Source of the DNA: Enoplosus armatus
Taxonomy: Eukaryota > Chordata > Actinopteri > Centrarchiformes > Enoplosidae
Direction of reading: 5' to 3'
NCBI RefSeq assembly: GCF_043641665.1
Contig: NC_092190.1
Coordinates: 22,213,048 to 22,277,047, forward strand
DNA: 64,000 nt
Shown here: positions 1 to 14,300 of the stretch, one piece after another
Numbering within the stretch: position 1 is the stretch's first letter
Layout of the letters: each line of letters begins with the position of its first letter
Program-made: the position numbers and the translations under genes
Notes under the pieces: model-generated
Database searches by the model: none
The model's input: only the letters and a program-made list of their open reading frames with translations
What the model was told of the DNA's origin: nothing

Positions 1-949
1 ACCAATGCCAGAGCAACCATGCGCCCACACTATGCATGTTCCTCGTAAGTGACAGTGCATTGTAAGCCTCTTGAATGAATCATTTAGTGTAATAGCGGGC
101 AAAAGTACAATTCATAGAACCTTGTAGGAACTAGATATCACAGAACATTTTCTCCAAAAATTGTCTTCAGCTGATGCAAAATACTCGTATTAAAGGTTAA
201 GAGAGGTAATGACAGAGGTAGCTTTAAAAGGCCTTTCACTGCATATTTCATCAGTTGCATTTTATTTTGGAGTAGACTCCCATTCTATGTCTGAAGCAGC
301 AGTTCCCTATAGTGACCAAGCTGCCATCCGTCCATGCTAAGGTGTTATTGATTGATTGGTTTATTGATTGATTCTAAAGTGGGGTTTTTCCCCCTGGTCT
401 ACATGTATCCACTGTAAATGAAATAAAAAGGTGGGACTTAATTCTCAAGAGATAATTTGATAGTAAAACTGAATTAGATGACTGAGTAATGACCTACATT
501 ACTCCAATGATTGTAATATGGAAGAGTCACTAGTACTGCCAAACCAACTGGAAATCAACACCCAGCTATACATATCTAAACAGTACGGTAAACAGTAAAA
601 GTAGCCACTTTTAGCTCTTTGTTTTGGTTTTCCGGCTAACAGACTGTCTTTCAGAGTCTCACAGCTCTCATGTCTCATCCCAACAGTCTTACAAAATGCC
701 ATCTTTGATTAGGATTATTATACAGGGTAAAGGATGGACTGGGTTGTACTTGATTATTACTTTCGGCCATTTTAGATTTTGATAAATTGAAAGGCGAGTG
801 TTTAATGTCGTCATAGGTCCACTTTTCTGTGAAGGATTTGGGTCCTGTGTAGAAAGCCAAGTCCAATACTAGAAACTGCTGGCACTATTTACTGTTTTGC
901 CGCAGATACTGTTTGCATCTGTGCCATTTCCAATCTGAGGGACCCAAAG

Positions 950-1330
950 ATGTCAAGTGTTGTGACCCCATTTAAAATAGCATTGATCATTTGCAAGGCT
1001 GCCATGGCCAGCTTCCTCTCAAAGTCATTAGTGTCATCCGTTAGCAATAATTAATGTGAATAGGAAATAATTGCATAAGGGAGCTGGGGACTAAAGTGAT
1101 TTGGTCCATTCATTGATATTCACCTATTATTTGATTATCCGTGCTAGTCTTTATTTCAGGAGCACTGTGGGAGAAGGCCACATTTGACCATGCTTGTGCG
1201 GATTAATCTTGGAACTAATTACAGTCAGCATGTCGAGGGGTATCAGAGATTTGACACAAGTGATACAGTTTAACAAAACCCTCAATCAGAGCAGCGCTGC
1301 GCTTTAAGTCAAGGGCAAATTCGAGGGCTG
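950..1330. promoter_or_regulatory. possible conserved enhancer in nckap5 intron
   Basis: About 380 bp free of simple repeats and dense in homeodomain-like cores: AATAATTAATG, AAATAATTGCATAA (POU-like), CGGATTAATC, CTAATTACAG and TTTGATTATCC. It has no open frame of note and no transposon ends. The style resembles vertebrate conserved non-coding elements. Conservation itself cannot be seen here. Confidence 0.3.
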
Positions 1331-4300
1331 TGGAGATGGGTTTTTTTTCTCTCTTCATATATTTCAATGAGTCCACTTTGTGAAATTACTTTTCTTAGTA
1401 TTTCATTTCTGTTCCATAAATTCAGACATGACTATCTTACAGGGTGAAAAAAGATTATGTCCCTTTGATTACTACAGCACCTAAGCCACATCCAAATACT
1501 TGTCATGTAAAAAAGGCATATAAAAACAAATACATGATAAACACTATCTGAGGGTTGGCAGAAATGATCAGTTCTCTGGATGTATATATATCTAAACCTG
1601 TTACATATGTTATATACTTATTTTCATCACAGTAAGTAATGAGTCCCACTGGATGTATTCGGCATCAAACCACATATCAAACATGTAATAGCGATCTATT
1701 TTTAAAGACAATATCAATATTGACATGCCTTTGCGGATTATCTGCTGTAGTCATTCAGATGCTTAGAAGGTTCTGTAAATAGAGAGATCACAAGACCATT
1801 ATTCACAAAATATTTAAAAGCTCAGCGCCAGGCCTTTTCTACTTAAAAGTACATCTATGTCAAGGCTAAAAGGAAAAGTAAGGGAATAAATAAATGTATG
1901 ACACATCTATAAATGAAAGTGCTAAAATGACGTGGCATTTCATCAGACTTTGTGGAGCACTTTATACTGCATTTACTGCACTTCAGTTGTATGAAATGTT
2001 TCTTCTGCTTCATATAATTATTACTATCATTATTATTCATTAGTAGTAGTGTAGTCAGACTTTTAAAGGGTACAACCAATTTCTAACAGAAAGCCTGCAT
2101 TACAAACTGGGGAGGTAAAGTGTTAAAGATGTGGTTGTTTACCAGACTGGAGTCTAACAAAAGATGCTATCAAGTTGCATTATGGGACATGTACAATCCA
2201 ACGTTTTTAGAGGTTGACCCAGACTAGGCACTGAAAGTCAGGACATCTTGGCCTCCTTTCAATCGATCTTGACCAATCTTTTTTACGCCTGGCTCTGGCA
2301 GGTCTCTCAACTTTATAGTGCAGTGATAAATTGCTGGAATACTCCTTTAAGATATATAGATAGATAGAGATATATAGCTTCAAGGGAGGGATTATATCCA
2401 CTAATCAGCACTGTGTATATTTCAAGGCCTTAAACACACCCCCACATGCAGACAGGCCCAGAGACTTACATAAATATATCATACTATCTCTACATCCATC
2501 CAGCCTTATCAGTCCGAATAATACAGTACCATATCAACTGGTGGGTCTGCAGCTTATGAGGGGTTCCCCGCAGAGCATATGTTATTATGCTGTTGCTTTT
2601 ATCCCAGGCACCACACAGCACCATCATTTCATGCATTTTGATTTAGTAATGGAAACCTAACAACTAACCCTAGCAGTTCTGGAGATTTCTCTGCCAACTA
2701 AACTACACTCGTACTATTACAGTTGATTACAGATGCTGTCGTATTCAGAGGAGAATATCAGCATGCGACAGTGCAAGTCCCATCTTACATGAACATCCCA
2801 AACTGTGATTATACGAGGGTAGTAGTACTACAATATATGTGGAGTACTCTCATTCAAGGGTGGATTTATCAGGGCAGCTAAACAGTTATCAAGGTACATT
2901 TTTTACTGTAAGTAGCATAAATGGGAAGGCTGGATTTATTCATTTTCTTATTGGAAATACACTATTAAAGGAGTAAAACCAACATTGTGTTTATGTGTCG
3001 GTCTCTCAGTGCTGTTCTACTCCTCTAACCTGTGTGTTGATCTTAGTCCCAAACCCATTAATTCTTTCTGAAGATGTAAAAAACGTGTCACAAATATGTA
3101 ATTACATGACAGCTGGTCACGATGGTTTTTAGTAAACGTTAAAACGAGTAAAAAAGTGGATTTGCTGGGGACTATTTTCAGCTGTGGATTGATACACATT
3201 TGGCGCTCTAGTGAGTCTTTCCAGCAGCAGGACGTTGTGTGAGGGATTCAGTAAAAATAAACTACAGTGTGTGTTCATGGTAACGGAGGTACATGTCACC
3301 AACAGTGTGGCTCATTGATGCTTTTTTAATAGTTTTTGGACAACAATGGAGCTCTATGGCACAGACGAAGAAGAAACATCAGCCTTTGGATACACACACA
3401 ACACTTACTAGTTAATAGGATCAATTCATTGTTGATTTGGTGACAGCTAGTTAGTATTCATTAAAACCTGGGAAAAGAGTGTAAAATCGTGGCTTTTTTG
3501 GCAATATTTTCACATTCCCTGCCACTGAACCAGGCCGCTGATTAACAGACCATTCAGACACAAGGACAATGTACTTACGCTTCCATGGACTTTTGAGTTC
3601 ATTTTAAATTTCACAGTCTCATCGAAATTCGTCCATGCGTCCCCCCCCTGAGCCGCCCAAAGCAAGGTTACACTCACTCAACCGCTCCTCAAACCACAGT
3701 TCTCTCCACTCTTTTCTTTGAAACAGTTACCATCTTCACTGCTCTCACCTCATTTACTATCACGCTCATCAGCTACCACCTCATCCACCTCCTTGTCTTC
3801 AGGCTCCTAGTCATTAATACTTCTTGCTCATCTGCACCTTGCTGTCTTTCTTTTTCCTTTTTTTTCTTATATCACCTTCACCCCCTCTGCCCTCTTTCCT
3901 CGCTGCTGCTCAGTGTTGTGCCCGCTGGGCTGGGCTCTAACTAGATGCACTGCTGTTCACTTTGGTGTCAGCATACAGAGAGAGGAGGGAAGCCGGAGTG
4001 AAATGGTGGAAAACAAGCACAGCGCATGAGCTAGTGCTGCAGCTCTTTGCAGTTGTAGTGGTGAAACACGTGTTACTGACCACAGACATTATAAAATGCA
4101 TCTAATAAAGGTGTGACAATATGTTGATATAACTGAATAAAATCAATGTAGCTCTTTAATTGCTTGATTAAAACTGAAACTTTTTGTTTTAAATCAGAGC
4201 TTTGTGCAAGCAAACCTAATGTAAAAAGAGGCCAGTGAGGAAAGCTGTTGTTTGTGTTGTATATCTTCCTGCTAGGCAAAAGCAAATGGATTTTCAGACA

Positions 4301-6861
4301 CTTCAAAAGGGGTAAATATATGTGACTTTGTTATACGAGTTCACACAGCAACTAAATCAAACGCTGTTTAAGGCACTTCAAAGAGGCAAATAAATTTGAC
4401 TTTATTATATATTTGCCTTTATCTTTCACTGCAGCCCTCCCAGGAAGTTTATCTGAGGAAAGAGGCACCTGCCGCAGTTTAAAAACCTCGCAGTGCTGAG
4501 TCTCTCGAGTGTCGCTCTGCCGCTGAATTCCAATAACATTGTGACTGACGACCCTGTCACAGAGCCGCCAGACTTCTACCAGCTAGGGCTCTCTGGCAGG
4601 GGGACGATGTTGCTGTTGTAAACAGTCCAAACATCCAGAGGAGTCACAGTCTAATCATAGAAATAAAGCAACACATTGTCAGAGCTCATCTGTACATCAT
4701 GCAGGTCCCATTGATGGGCCCGTGCATGTGCTGAGCATATGAAACTGACAGTTTTCTAAGCCCTGCCTCAATTTTGTTGCCACATTTGACTTTCAGACAT
4801 GGGTGGACAAAAGCAGGCTTCACATTTCCACTCGGCGACCGTTGATTTTGTCAATTGAAATGACAACTGTCACTAGCTGAGCTATCACACAAACAACCTG
4901 CAACATGTGAGCCCTGCAAACGGTCGTAACCTAGTTTAATAATGATGTGCTCCTTTGCTTTGAAAGTAACGTTAGCGCTACAGCAGGGAGTAAGCTAGTT
5001 ACATGCTCACTTAAAACACATTGTTTATGGTATCCTATAAGTGGGCCCTTGAAAACTTGTATATAGACATTTTAATTTGTTGTTGGAAATTGGTGTTTTT
5101 ATATATATTTATATATACACACCGATTATATTCACATTCTTGTGTACATAATAGTTCTGTCTATTATTTCACCTTTATTTGTTGTCCTTGTTCTGAACTG
5201 TTCTGTCTATTTCTGTGTAAGTACACATTCCCTCAGCAAAAGTCTAGACAGGCTGGAAACAACTAGAGTCGGTCCCACTCTCTGTCTCTGTTTTTATCTT
5301 TTGTCACGTAATGCAATGCACGACACCTCGCTTGTAACCTCGCTCGAAGTCAGTCAGCGCGAGTGGGAAACAGGTGTGCAGTCACAGTGATTAAGGAACC
5401 TAACAAGCATAACTGGCAGTGAAAAACAAATTTTCCATTTCAATAATTCATACATAATTACTTCTGTGTTATCCAGCAAATTGATACAGAACCAGAGTAT
5501 TATGTCTCAATCTCAAAACCCTCCATCACTGATCGCTGATGGGGACAATGAAATGACCCGTGTTTCATTTTTTTCGAGTGCTCTCTGCAGTTGTAACAGA
5601 GTGTTGAGCCTAATGGATTTTGGCCTCTTTGCTCCCAAGTACAAAGGCCATGATCTCTTGACGCAGTAATCACACTGCTCATCTGATCTCAGTTGCCAGG
5701 CTCAACACTCAGACAGGTGAGCAGCCCAGGGTCTCGTGAGGAACAATGACCTCACCATGATATTCCTGATATTTACTGAACAAACTCAAAAAGGGAATTA
5801 AAAGCAGTCTCTCTAAAAGAACATTAAACCCACTATAGAATTTGAAAATGTATTCTGCTGCCGTTCGGTGATAGTTTCAAACAAAAAAACAAAAAATCCA
5901 CATATAGTTGCTTTAAAGCGATCAATATTTCCATATCAACTATGAGTCAAATCACTCGTAGTGTAATGTAAAAGGTGCTGTTGAACCCAAAGGAGTTGGT
6001 GGAGACCAAAACAAAGCTTGAAGGAAAGAGGAGGAAGAGACTTACGTTTGTCAGGTGGACAAAAAACACAAAGTCCAAGTGAATGCTAATGTCTGCTGGA
6101 TAAGGAAAACATTTTGTAACCGTAAGCATGTTTATAATGAGGTGATGATATGTAAAAGTTGCATTTTCAGCAGCCAAATACATCAATTAATACCGTTTTA
6201 ATTCAACATGTTGTGTACCAATGTTGCCATATGAACAAATCATCATCTTACCTACAAGTTCCCTAACCTGCCTAAAAACTCCTGGCCTTCAGTGAATTCA
6301 TCATTTAGTCATAACCACAAACACAAATGTTGTTTAGCTGCACAGCAGGTGGTCACAGCAGGAAGTCACATCTGTAACTTTTCAACAATCAAAGTACCCC
6401 AAACTTTGAAATCAATGATTTAAATGCGAGGCTTGTTCTCAAAACCTTTGTTTGTGACTTAACTGGAGACAAATATAACAACTGTAGTTAATATTCAAGC
6501 TTTAGGCATGAGATAATTATCTTACACTACTAATGTAGCCTCCTGGATAACTGGGAATGCTGCATTAGTGAACCAAAGGCAGCATTTGGCAGCTTTTTTT
6601 TTCTCATGCTGCCAGCGATGTTTTGTTATTAACATTTTTTCTGCTGTAAAGATCCATCTTGCCTGGTGAAATTATCCAGTAAGATTTCAAGAGATTGATA
6701 ATGACTATTTTACTGAGTGTGGTAGCGTAATCGACATCAGCAGAAAATAATACATCGACAGAACAGATGTAGGGTGGGTGAAGTTTGTGCTGTTGACATC
6801 AGACATTTTACAGAAGACTACAAAACAAAGGTCTCCGTTTCGTGCCTGACCATTTGCCGAT

Positions 6862-6919
6862 GCTGGATGCCGGCCTTCAATGCGCTCTGCGTAGCTCAGG
6901 ATGACGGCCGGCATCCAGC
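6862..6919. repeat. GC-rich perfect inverted repeat (14-bp arms)
   Basis: GCTGGATGCCGGCC at 6862-6875 is perfectly complemented by GGCCGGCATCCAGC at 6906-6919, with a 30-nt spacer. Three more pairs are possible just inside the arms after one mismatch. It stands out in AT-rich flanking DNA. Confidence 0.85.
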
Positions 6920-7597
6920 CAACTTTGAAAGCAAGAACTTTCTGAAAGGAGCTTGTTCAGCATCTGTGTTCCAACACAGCAAACTTTGAATTCAGTACAA
7001 CCAGCCAAGTGAGCGAGTGTGAAGATATTATCATCCTGCTGCCTGCTGAGAGAGAGAGAGAAGCAGCCGATTCAAACGCCATGTGGGACCGAGTGCATCT
7101 GAGCATTCATTCATTTGGATGTTTAGTAGTTATAGTCGTGTGTGTAGTGATTAGTCAATAAACCTTTCATTAATTAAGAGCTTGATTATTATGTGGTTTG
7201 TATGCATGAAGGATTACAGTTGCTGTACACAAGTCAAGAACTCTTCCCTTTCCTATGGGTGGGGCCCCGAGGTGAATTTAATGTGAATTAAATTCTGTTA
7301 TTTAGTTTAAATATTGATTATTTCTGATAGCCAAAGCTGAGGGGCATCCCTCTACTTCATATTGTACCAATATGTATTTAAGCTCATGCTACATAATTAT
7401 ATAAAATACAGTTTATCTGAAAAATTATATAGCATATATAGTTAATTCATCACTAAGCAATATTTTTATATCAGAATCGACTCAAACTATTTTAAAAAGA
7501 CCAGTACCAGAAACGTGACCACACGATACATGTTGGGACTCAAACTCAAGTCATAAAAACATAAATTCTATACCACCACTGGATATTCTGTCACAAA

Positions 7598-7598
<1 letters not shown>

Positions 7599-7652
<54 letters not shown>

Positions 7653-7656
7653 CATA
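7599..7656. repeat. (TA)n microsatellite
   Basis: About 58 bp of TA dinucleotides with three TAC or TGT interruptions. Confidence 0.95.
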
Positions 7657-8766
7657 TTGTTTCAAGAAACAACGAGACAAACAATAGAAAATGTTAAATC
7701 AACAGTAAATGAATGTCAGCAGGTACGATGTTTCTTTCCAGCAGAAGCAGCTGAGCATTTCTGCACTGATACATGCACTTCTCCTACAAAGACAGTCAAG
7801 TTTGACCTTTACAGAAAAGGTTAAAGATGAAGGACAGCATTTCCTGCTCTGCCCGCAGCATACTTAATGACCTGGTATGGGAATTCCTACACTTTCCATG
7901 ATGATTTCCATGAAGCTGGAAAAAGGAATATCAATAGCAGTGTTCATACAGTTTAGTCAAGACTTTTGTTCATTGCTAATTCTGTCTGTGGAGTCAAACT
8001 GGTTCCCTGAATACAGATAGCTTGAGTTTGTCAGAGGAGAGGAATCATGCTGACAGCCCTGACAATCCAAACAGACCTTTAGAAACAAAGCAACTTGAAA
8101 CTTCTTCCCGGCCTTCTGCATAATGATCATAACTCTGCAAGAGAGACAAGGCTCGTTTCATTACAATTTGGGTAGCTTAGAAAAGTTCTGGCTGAAATTC
8201 TGCCAGCGCCTCTGGTCAAGACCAATTATAGATCTAAGTTTAAGTTGTGGCCAAGGCGTACAAAGAGAGTCAATACAGATCCAACTTTAACACGTGAAAA
8301 TCAAACATTTTATTGGCCAGATACACTACATTTTGCATTTGTATGTAAGCTGTCAATCTAACTTCACTTCACAAAAAACTCTAACATGTACCCTTGGATA
8401 CTTGGATTCATTTTAAAGTATAAAAAGGTTTTCTCAGACAGCCAAAGTCTCTCTGCAACACCTTGAATTACAGTCATTGAACGACATTAATCTGGCCCTT
8501 TTAGCCTTTATCGCATTAAAACTGACATTTCAATGGACATTTCAAGCTGCATAATAAACAAAAAATTGTGGAGAAAAGAGAGAAAGAGGCAAAACTCAAC
8601 ATACGCGAGGGTGTTTGGGATTGTGTGCGCTTCAGCCAACCAAAGCCACTCTATAATGTTTATGGGACGATTTCAGTGCTGAAGAAAAGAGTTTGAGACA
8701 ATGCCTCAAAGGAGGTGTGTGACGCCAAAAGCATTAGAGTTGGCAACGCTGAATTGATTCTGAACA

Positions 8767-9273
8767 TTATTTAAACACACAGTTGGTCTGTCGGCTGCCA
8801 GCTGAAACCTGCCACTGACTAGTTGATCCAGTTATTACCATCATTTGGTTTGGAGGAGGCGTCTTTGTATGTGAACACACAATCCCGGCTTCCCACAGGT
8901 ATTTCTCCAGGGAAACAGGATGTTGGCAACAATTTGCGGGCAATGATATCAATTTCCAGCATTGAAGCGTGTACAGAATGTGAAGGTGAAGAGCACTGCA
9001 GTACAAAAACAATCGAACCATAATGAAAATGTAATGTGTCTTGCCGTTGCGTAGCCCTGTGGTCATTGGAGAAAATGTGTATCTCTTTGCTTTGACCAAC
9101 AATTTCCATTCAAATGTAGCACGGTTGATTTTAGTTGCAAGAGAATCTGCAAGTTCTCGCAGGTATCTAGCATGGATAAAGACAAATGTATGAAGACCTT
9201 GCTCCTTGAGATAACTCGGTGGTTGACTTTCCTGCCTCTGGTACTCCTCATCCGTCTCTGTGGCTACTTGCAA
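8767..9273 (-). other. unexplained 168-codon open frame in nckap5 intron
   Basis: An open frame of 168 codons, starting MQVATETDEEYQRQESQPPS and containing RYLRELADSLATKINRATFE. A second minus frame (8819-9109, 96 codons) and a 179-codon plus-strand frame (9172-9711) overlap it. No domain, signal peptide or known family is recognised. The start lies just inside a possible acceptor (cacag before AGACGG). Simultaneous openness of several frames could mean lack of AT-rich stops by chance, a decayed coding fragment, or a conserved non-coding block. I do not claim a gene. Confidence 0.15.
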
Positions 9274-9888
9274 AATAGAGAAAATAAAACACCAAAGCTA
9301 AGAGGAGTGAAGGCCTACTCCACGAAACGAGAAACTATATTGAGACCAGATTCAACACCTGGGACTACATCCCTGCAACCGACCAGAAATAATGAAGGCA
9401 TGTGGACAAGTAGCACACTGCACCAGTACTTACAGGCTATTCAGTTGCACAGCACACACACACACATACTTGAAGTGTGTCACGTGTTTCCTGCTGGTGC
9501 AGTGATAGTGAGAGATCCTCTTTGCAGTTCAATAACCCAATGTTTCTGTCAATTACAGCTAACACCTTTTTGGAAAAGCTGGGCTCCACCATCCGTTTCA
9601 GGAGCGGGGTTTCTTTCAATATTCAGCTCAGAATGCAAAAAGAATCATCTGTCCATCAGAAGTATCATCCATCATCAATTATTCATGGTACAGCTGGCCA
9701 GTTGCCTTTAGATTCATGCAGTGAAGTTTCACTAAAAGAGACAAACACATCTCTGTTGCAGGGATCTGCAGAACAAGTGTCTTATTGTTTGCTATATAGC
9801 TTCTCTGTTTTATAAAATCAAACCAAAATGAATTCAAATTCTGAGAGATTCTTCCGTGCTAAATCTTTAGAGACTGTGATGAATTATG

Positions 9889-9945
<57 letters not shown>
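9889..9945. repeat. (TA)n microsatellite
   Basis: Near-perfect TA dinucleotide run of about 57 bp, ending in ATGTATGTAT. Confidence 0.95.
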
Positions 9946-9947
<2 letters not shown>

Positions 9948-10549
9948 TGGAAAGTAACTCTTCCATACCAAAACAAATCTACTGGTATTATGAAAGTATG
10001 ACCGTTCACATTTTTAACCCACTTCAGATCTAAATGGATTGAAAATGTGTCCATCCAGGCAGCGCAGTGCAGCCATGACAGCGGCGCTGCCTCATTATTG
10101 TTAGACGCTGATCAAAGCAGCCAAATTTCAGCCCGCCAGCAAGGTTAAGTAAACAGACCTGTGGATCAAAGGACTGCCGGAGGAAAAGGTTAAAAGAAAA
10201 TTCATCTTTACAGGGTGTTGTCATACTGAATATCGCTGTTGTTGCAAAGGAAAAGGAAAGAGGGAGGGGAAAAAACACATAACTGCTGTTTGTTAGTTTA
10301 CCATGACCTGCTGAAAGGAGAAACATGAGCACTTTAAAAGATACATGAGCGTCAGTGAAATGGTTAACAATAAAATATGGAGAGACAACAGAAGGCGACT
10401 TCCTTGTTCTGACTTTTCTGACTCTGTTTTTTTTTCTCTTTTCAGTGTTGAATTAACTCACCTGCCTTGGTGACATATATGGCAACCAAAACTGACTACC
10501 CTTTAAATGTTGTTGCAATTTAGGCAACAGATAATAAAAAAGCAAATAT

Positions 10550-10745
10550 TTTAGAGCTTTTAGATGCCTGTTGTGGTTGGAAACAGTGCTAATAAGAGCG
10601 AAGTTTGCAAGCCAGAAAACAATGAGCTAAAATATGCTAAAATGCTACAAGAGACGTGATAATTCTCTGTGGGCTTGTCACTCCAAGTACACACAGTCGT
10701 CTAATACATTTCTTTGTGTTAAATATTGATTAGTGCAGCTTTAAA
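10550..10745 (+). mobile_element. dispersed repeat family copy 1
   Basis: It carries the family signature AACAATGAGCTAAAA, then AATTCTCTGTGGG, and ends in TATTGATTAGTGCAGCTTTAA. The same order is found at 20.9-21.4, 60.1-60.3 and, inverted, 35.0-35.4 kb. Confidence 0.6.
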
Positions 10746-11278
10746 GCAGTGTAGTTAGTGATGAAGCTCAACGACGGAACAATCAATTGTCATGATGAAT
10801 AACAATACTACAAGAAGGCCAAGGGTTTAACCAATTATCCCTAACGCCCTACGGTTGAGAGCATTCCAATTAGCTCTGTCTCTGATTTCTGCACTGTCAC
10901 TTTCCTGCTACAGCTGGATTAGAGGTTTGACTCACTATTAGGCCAAATCCTGACACGATTAGCATAAAAGAAGAGAGCAGGAAGGGATGGTAATGCTTGT
11001 TTGATGACCTACAGTGCACTCGAGCATGCTACACTGCTACACCAGTTAAGAATGGAAGAATATAAGGCCCAAATAAGTCAATTCCCAATCATAAATTCAA
11101 GCATTTAATCTGTACATCCTACCAATTTAAATAAAATTGCATCCGGGGTAGATTTCTCTCTCTTTTTCAAGTTGGCAACCTTTAGAAGTAAAGCTCTGCT
11201 CATGTAAAATTCAACCAGCCTTAAAGCAGGGTAGGACTGTCAGGGTCTGTTTGGATCCATTGCGCCATGTGTTCCTAC

Positions 11279-11398
11279 CTGGGAGACAGGAATGGTGGAC
11301 ATTTTGACACGTTGTTGGAACAGCACACTCAGTATGCGGTTTTGCTGCTCCAAGTCAAACACACGCGTCCGCAGCTTCACACATTCCTCTTTCAAGTC
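11279..11398 (-). CDS. nckap5: nckap5 coding exon (DLKEECVKLRTRVFDLEQQN)
   Basis: 120 nt, 40 codons in phase 0, acceptor ggtttctag and donor CAG|GTAGGA. It encodes DLKEECVKLRTRVFDLEQQN, then ILSVLFQQRVKM and STIPVSQ. It is the most conserved coiled-coil segment of the family and the last nckap5 exon I can find before the window's left edge. Confidence 0.93.
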
Positions 11399-14300
11399 CT
11401 AGAAACCCCGCAGAGAGGAGAGAAATGTACAGTTAACCGTGACTGAGGGGGATATTTTAGAGAACTACACATGTATCAGATGCTAATTTAACAGGAACAG
11501 GACACAATGCTGTATTCATGCAGACATGAGGGATTTCATACTTGAACTCCACCACATGTATCTGATGGCTGTCGTAGTTCTTTGCATTGCAGGATCCAAA
11601 TGCTTACAACCAACAGTGGAAGACTTTTATTTTGATATAAGTACGTTTTGCCAGAATGTGTCTGTCCCCACTACAGTGTCCATACTGCTCAGTAAGCTGT
11701 TGATCCCATATTGAATGTTTAAATGTTACTCTCACATTCATTTATGATGATGATAAAAGTTTATTCATTAGGATGAACCATCTCGTTTTCGAGGGGGTCC
11801 TAACAGACAATACAAACAATCAATTTATTCTATATAATATCTTTATAAGTGAGTGACTTTTTGTTTAAGTCAAGTCAAGTCAAAAGGGATCAGGTCCACG
11901 ACTCCAGTCTGACTCGAGTCCACGTCTGTTGACTATACCTTGTATTAAAGAGTAGGAATTGATGTGGTTGTGACGCTAAAATGCTACAACAGATTTCAGA
12001 TTGTCTTTTACTTTCGAAGGTCATGAGGTAGGACATGTGCTGTTAATCCCTCTTCATGTTAGTGACATACAGTCACTCATCAGTGATTAATGATGCGTCA
12101 ATAACAGCGGAGACAGAGACGAACCTTCTGCGTGAGGAGGGCCTGGACCACCTGGTTAGCCACCTTGAAGAGACACACAAATACATTATAATACAAAAAA
12201 AATACATTATGAGTGTGGTCATTATTTTATAGAGTGGATTTCAGAACTTTCTGTGCAGCTTTGAGATGCAGAGAGACTGTAAATGAAAATGACCCAGTAC
12301 AAACACCATCAGAGAGAATCTAGAGGCATGTAAGATGCTGTGAGGACAAATTGACAGCATGTTGCATCACAGAGTCGGATTTAGTGAAATCATACAGCAG
12401 CTGCCTGCAGTTAGTATATCTAACTTTATCCTCAGCACATAAATAAACCAAAATACAGTCTAACAAAAGTCTTTTTTAAGAGAATGTTTCTTTTTGTCCC
12501 TGCACAGTTTAGTTGCTCGCCTTGATCTAACTTTTCTCTTCTGAAGAAGTTTTGTTTTGTTTTTATTGTGAATATAAAACAGCACAATCCGAAACGCCTG
12601 CTTTCCTGCTTATTTTGATTTCTAAAGCAGAAGCCTGCATTATACCTTTACCCAGGATAATAACTATGTTTCCACTTTTGTGGCCCGCAAAATGATTTCC
12701 CTCCACCTCTTTCATCTATCTATCAAAACGACTCGCCTCGGCTCATTCAGACCATGACAGGAAGCCCTCTGAATGCTTCACCCCCCCAAAAAAAAAAATT
12801 AACGTGCATAATAAGACTGAAAAGCAGCAGAAGAGAAATGAATCCCACAGCAGAAACTCTGAAATTTCTGTCCTCAACTAGAATATGTTAAATTCTCATG
12901 GGCAGCAATCTCCATGGTAACAAGCCCATTAGTGAAGCCTGCATGAAAAAAAAAAAATAAAGTGGAGCAGTCTTCCTGGCTGGAGAGAGATGAAGGACAG
13001 ACAGGGAAAGAGATGGAGAGACAATCAAAGTGTTGTCAGGCAGAAAAGAAGCGGGAAGGAGTGCAGGCACACGACCCACATGCAGGAGCTGGGAGCCTCC
13101 TGAGCGGCGAGGCTCGCCCCTGCAGTTACTCATTCTCACATCCCCCAGGGCGCTGTTGGCTGTCCGCTTCAATTAGAGATGTTCCCTTCTCCTGGCTTTC
13201 CTCTACGGACTTCACTGACGCTACAGATAATAGTGAGTGTGCATGTTCGTCTCTTTGCTGCAGACGCTGAGAGTCGTCTCAGCTTGTCCGAGTCCCGACC
13301 ACCAGATTGCTTCGTCTGGCACAGTTCAACATTTAGGGAAATGTGCTCATCCACTTTCCTTTCAAAAGTGAGGGGAGAAAAATCACTCTCTAACCCTAAG
13401 TATGGAGCCGAGGTCAGGTTAGCCTAGCTTAGCATAAAAACTGGAGGTAGCTTTATTTATATGGTGCCTGGACTGGTTGGGTTGGACATGCACCTACCAG
13501 CCCCGCAAAAGCTCTGAAGAAGTTGGACCTTGTTTGTTTAATTCAGTCATATAGACAAGTAGTCTGGCACAAAACGTAAATCAGTACTGATACCACCAGA
13601 ACGTATGCGGATCATTTCCAATACAATATCAAATGAATGTTATTTCGGCATGAAAAGTCATTGTGGGACTGGGAGCAGTAAAGATACACACTGTGCTTAA
13701 CAGGACACGTTTGTTCTTGAACGTGCCGTGAACAACAGCAACACTCACCTCATCCAGACAGCGTTCATACTGCTTCCTCTGGTTGTCGTTTTCCATCGAC
13801 AGAGCAGAGTTCTCCGCCTGTACGGTCAAAACACAGACAGATAAACTGCATGAATTATGGTAATTACCTTTGACTACGCTGCCGTGTCAATATCCAAATC
13901 GTATTTTGAAAAACGTATTAGTGAGGTTGTGCATTACGATACATGTGAGCTTTGGATGACAGACAGACAGACAGACAGACAGACAGATCAAGAGGCTCTC
14001 TCCCTGAAGCACTGTAGGATTTGCAGGTTCGCTGGAGAAAGATGGTTCTAAATGAATGAAACTTTAAATTTCAGGCATCCAAACGCCCTGCAGACCTCCA
14101 TGTCTGGAAGGCTCACTTGAGGCACCCCAGGTGTAATTCAATTACTGACAGAGGTTCTGCACAGCAGGGAACACAAACCATTCTGGGAACTCAGGAGGCG
14201 ACTTTCTACTGAAATGATTAATCCAGTAAATCTTAAAGGCTAGGCAACCTGAGATGGCTTGTTTTCACTTAAGTGCTGTGGGCAACTCCTCTGAACAACA

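Larger units (their letters stand above)
1..11278. other. nckap5 intron sequence (left part of window)
   Basis: This AT-rich stretch lies 3' of the last visible nckap5 exon. I searched both strands for the expected downstream NCKAP5 coding exons and saw none. It contains two TA microsatellites, a GC-rich hairpin, part of a dispersed repeat copy near 10.6 kb and two blocks that may be regulatory (near 1.0-1.3 and 8.8-9.3 kb). No independent gene is supported. Confidence 0.55.
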
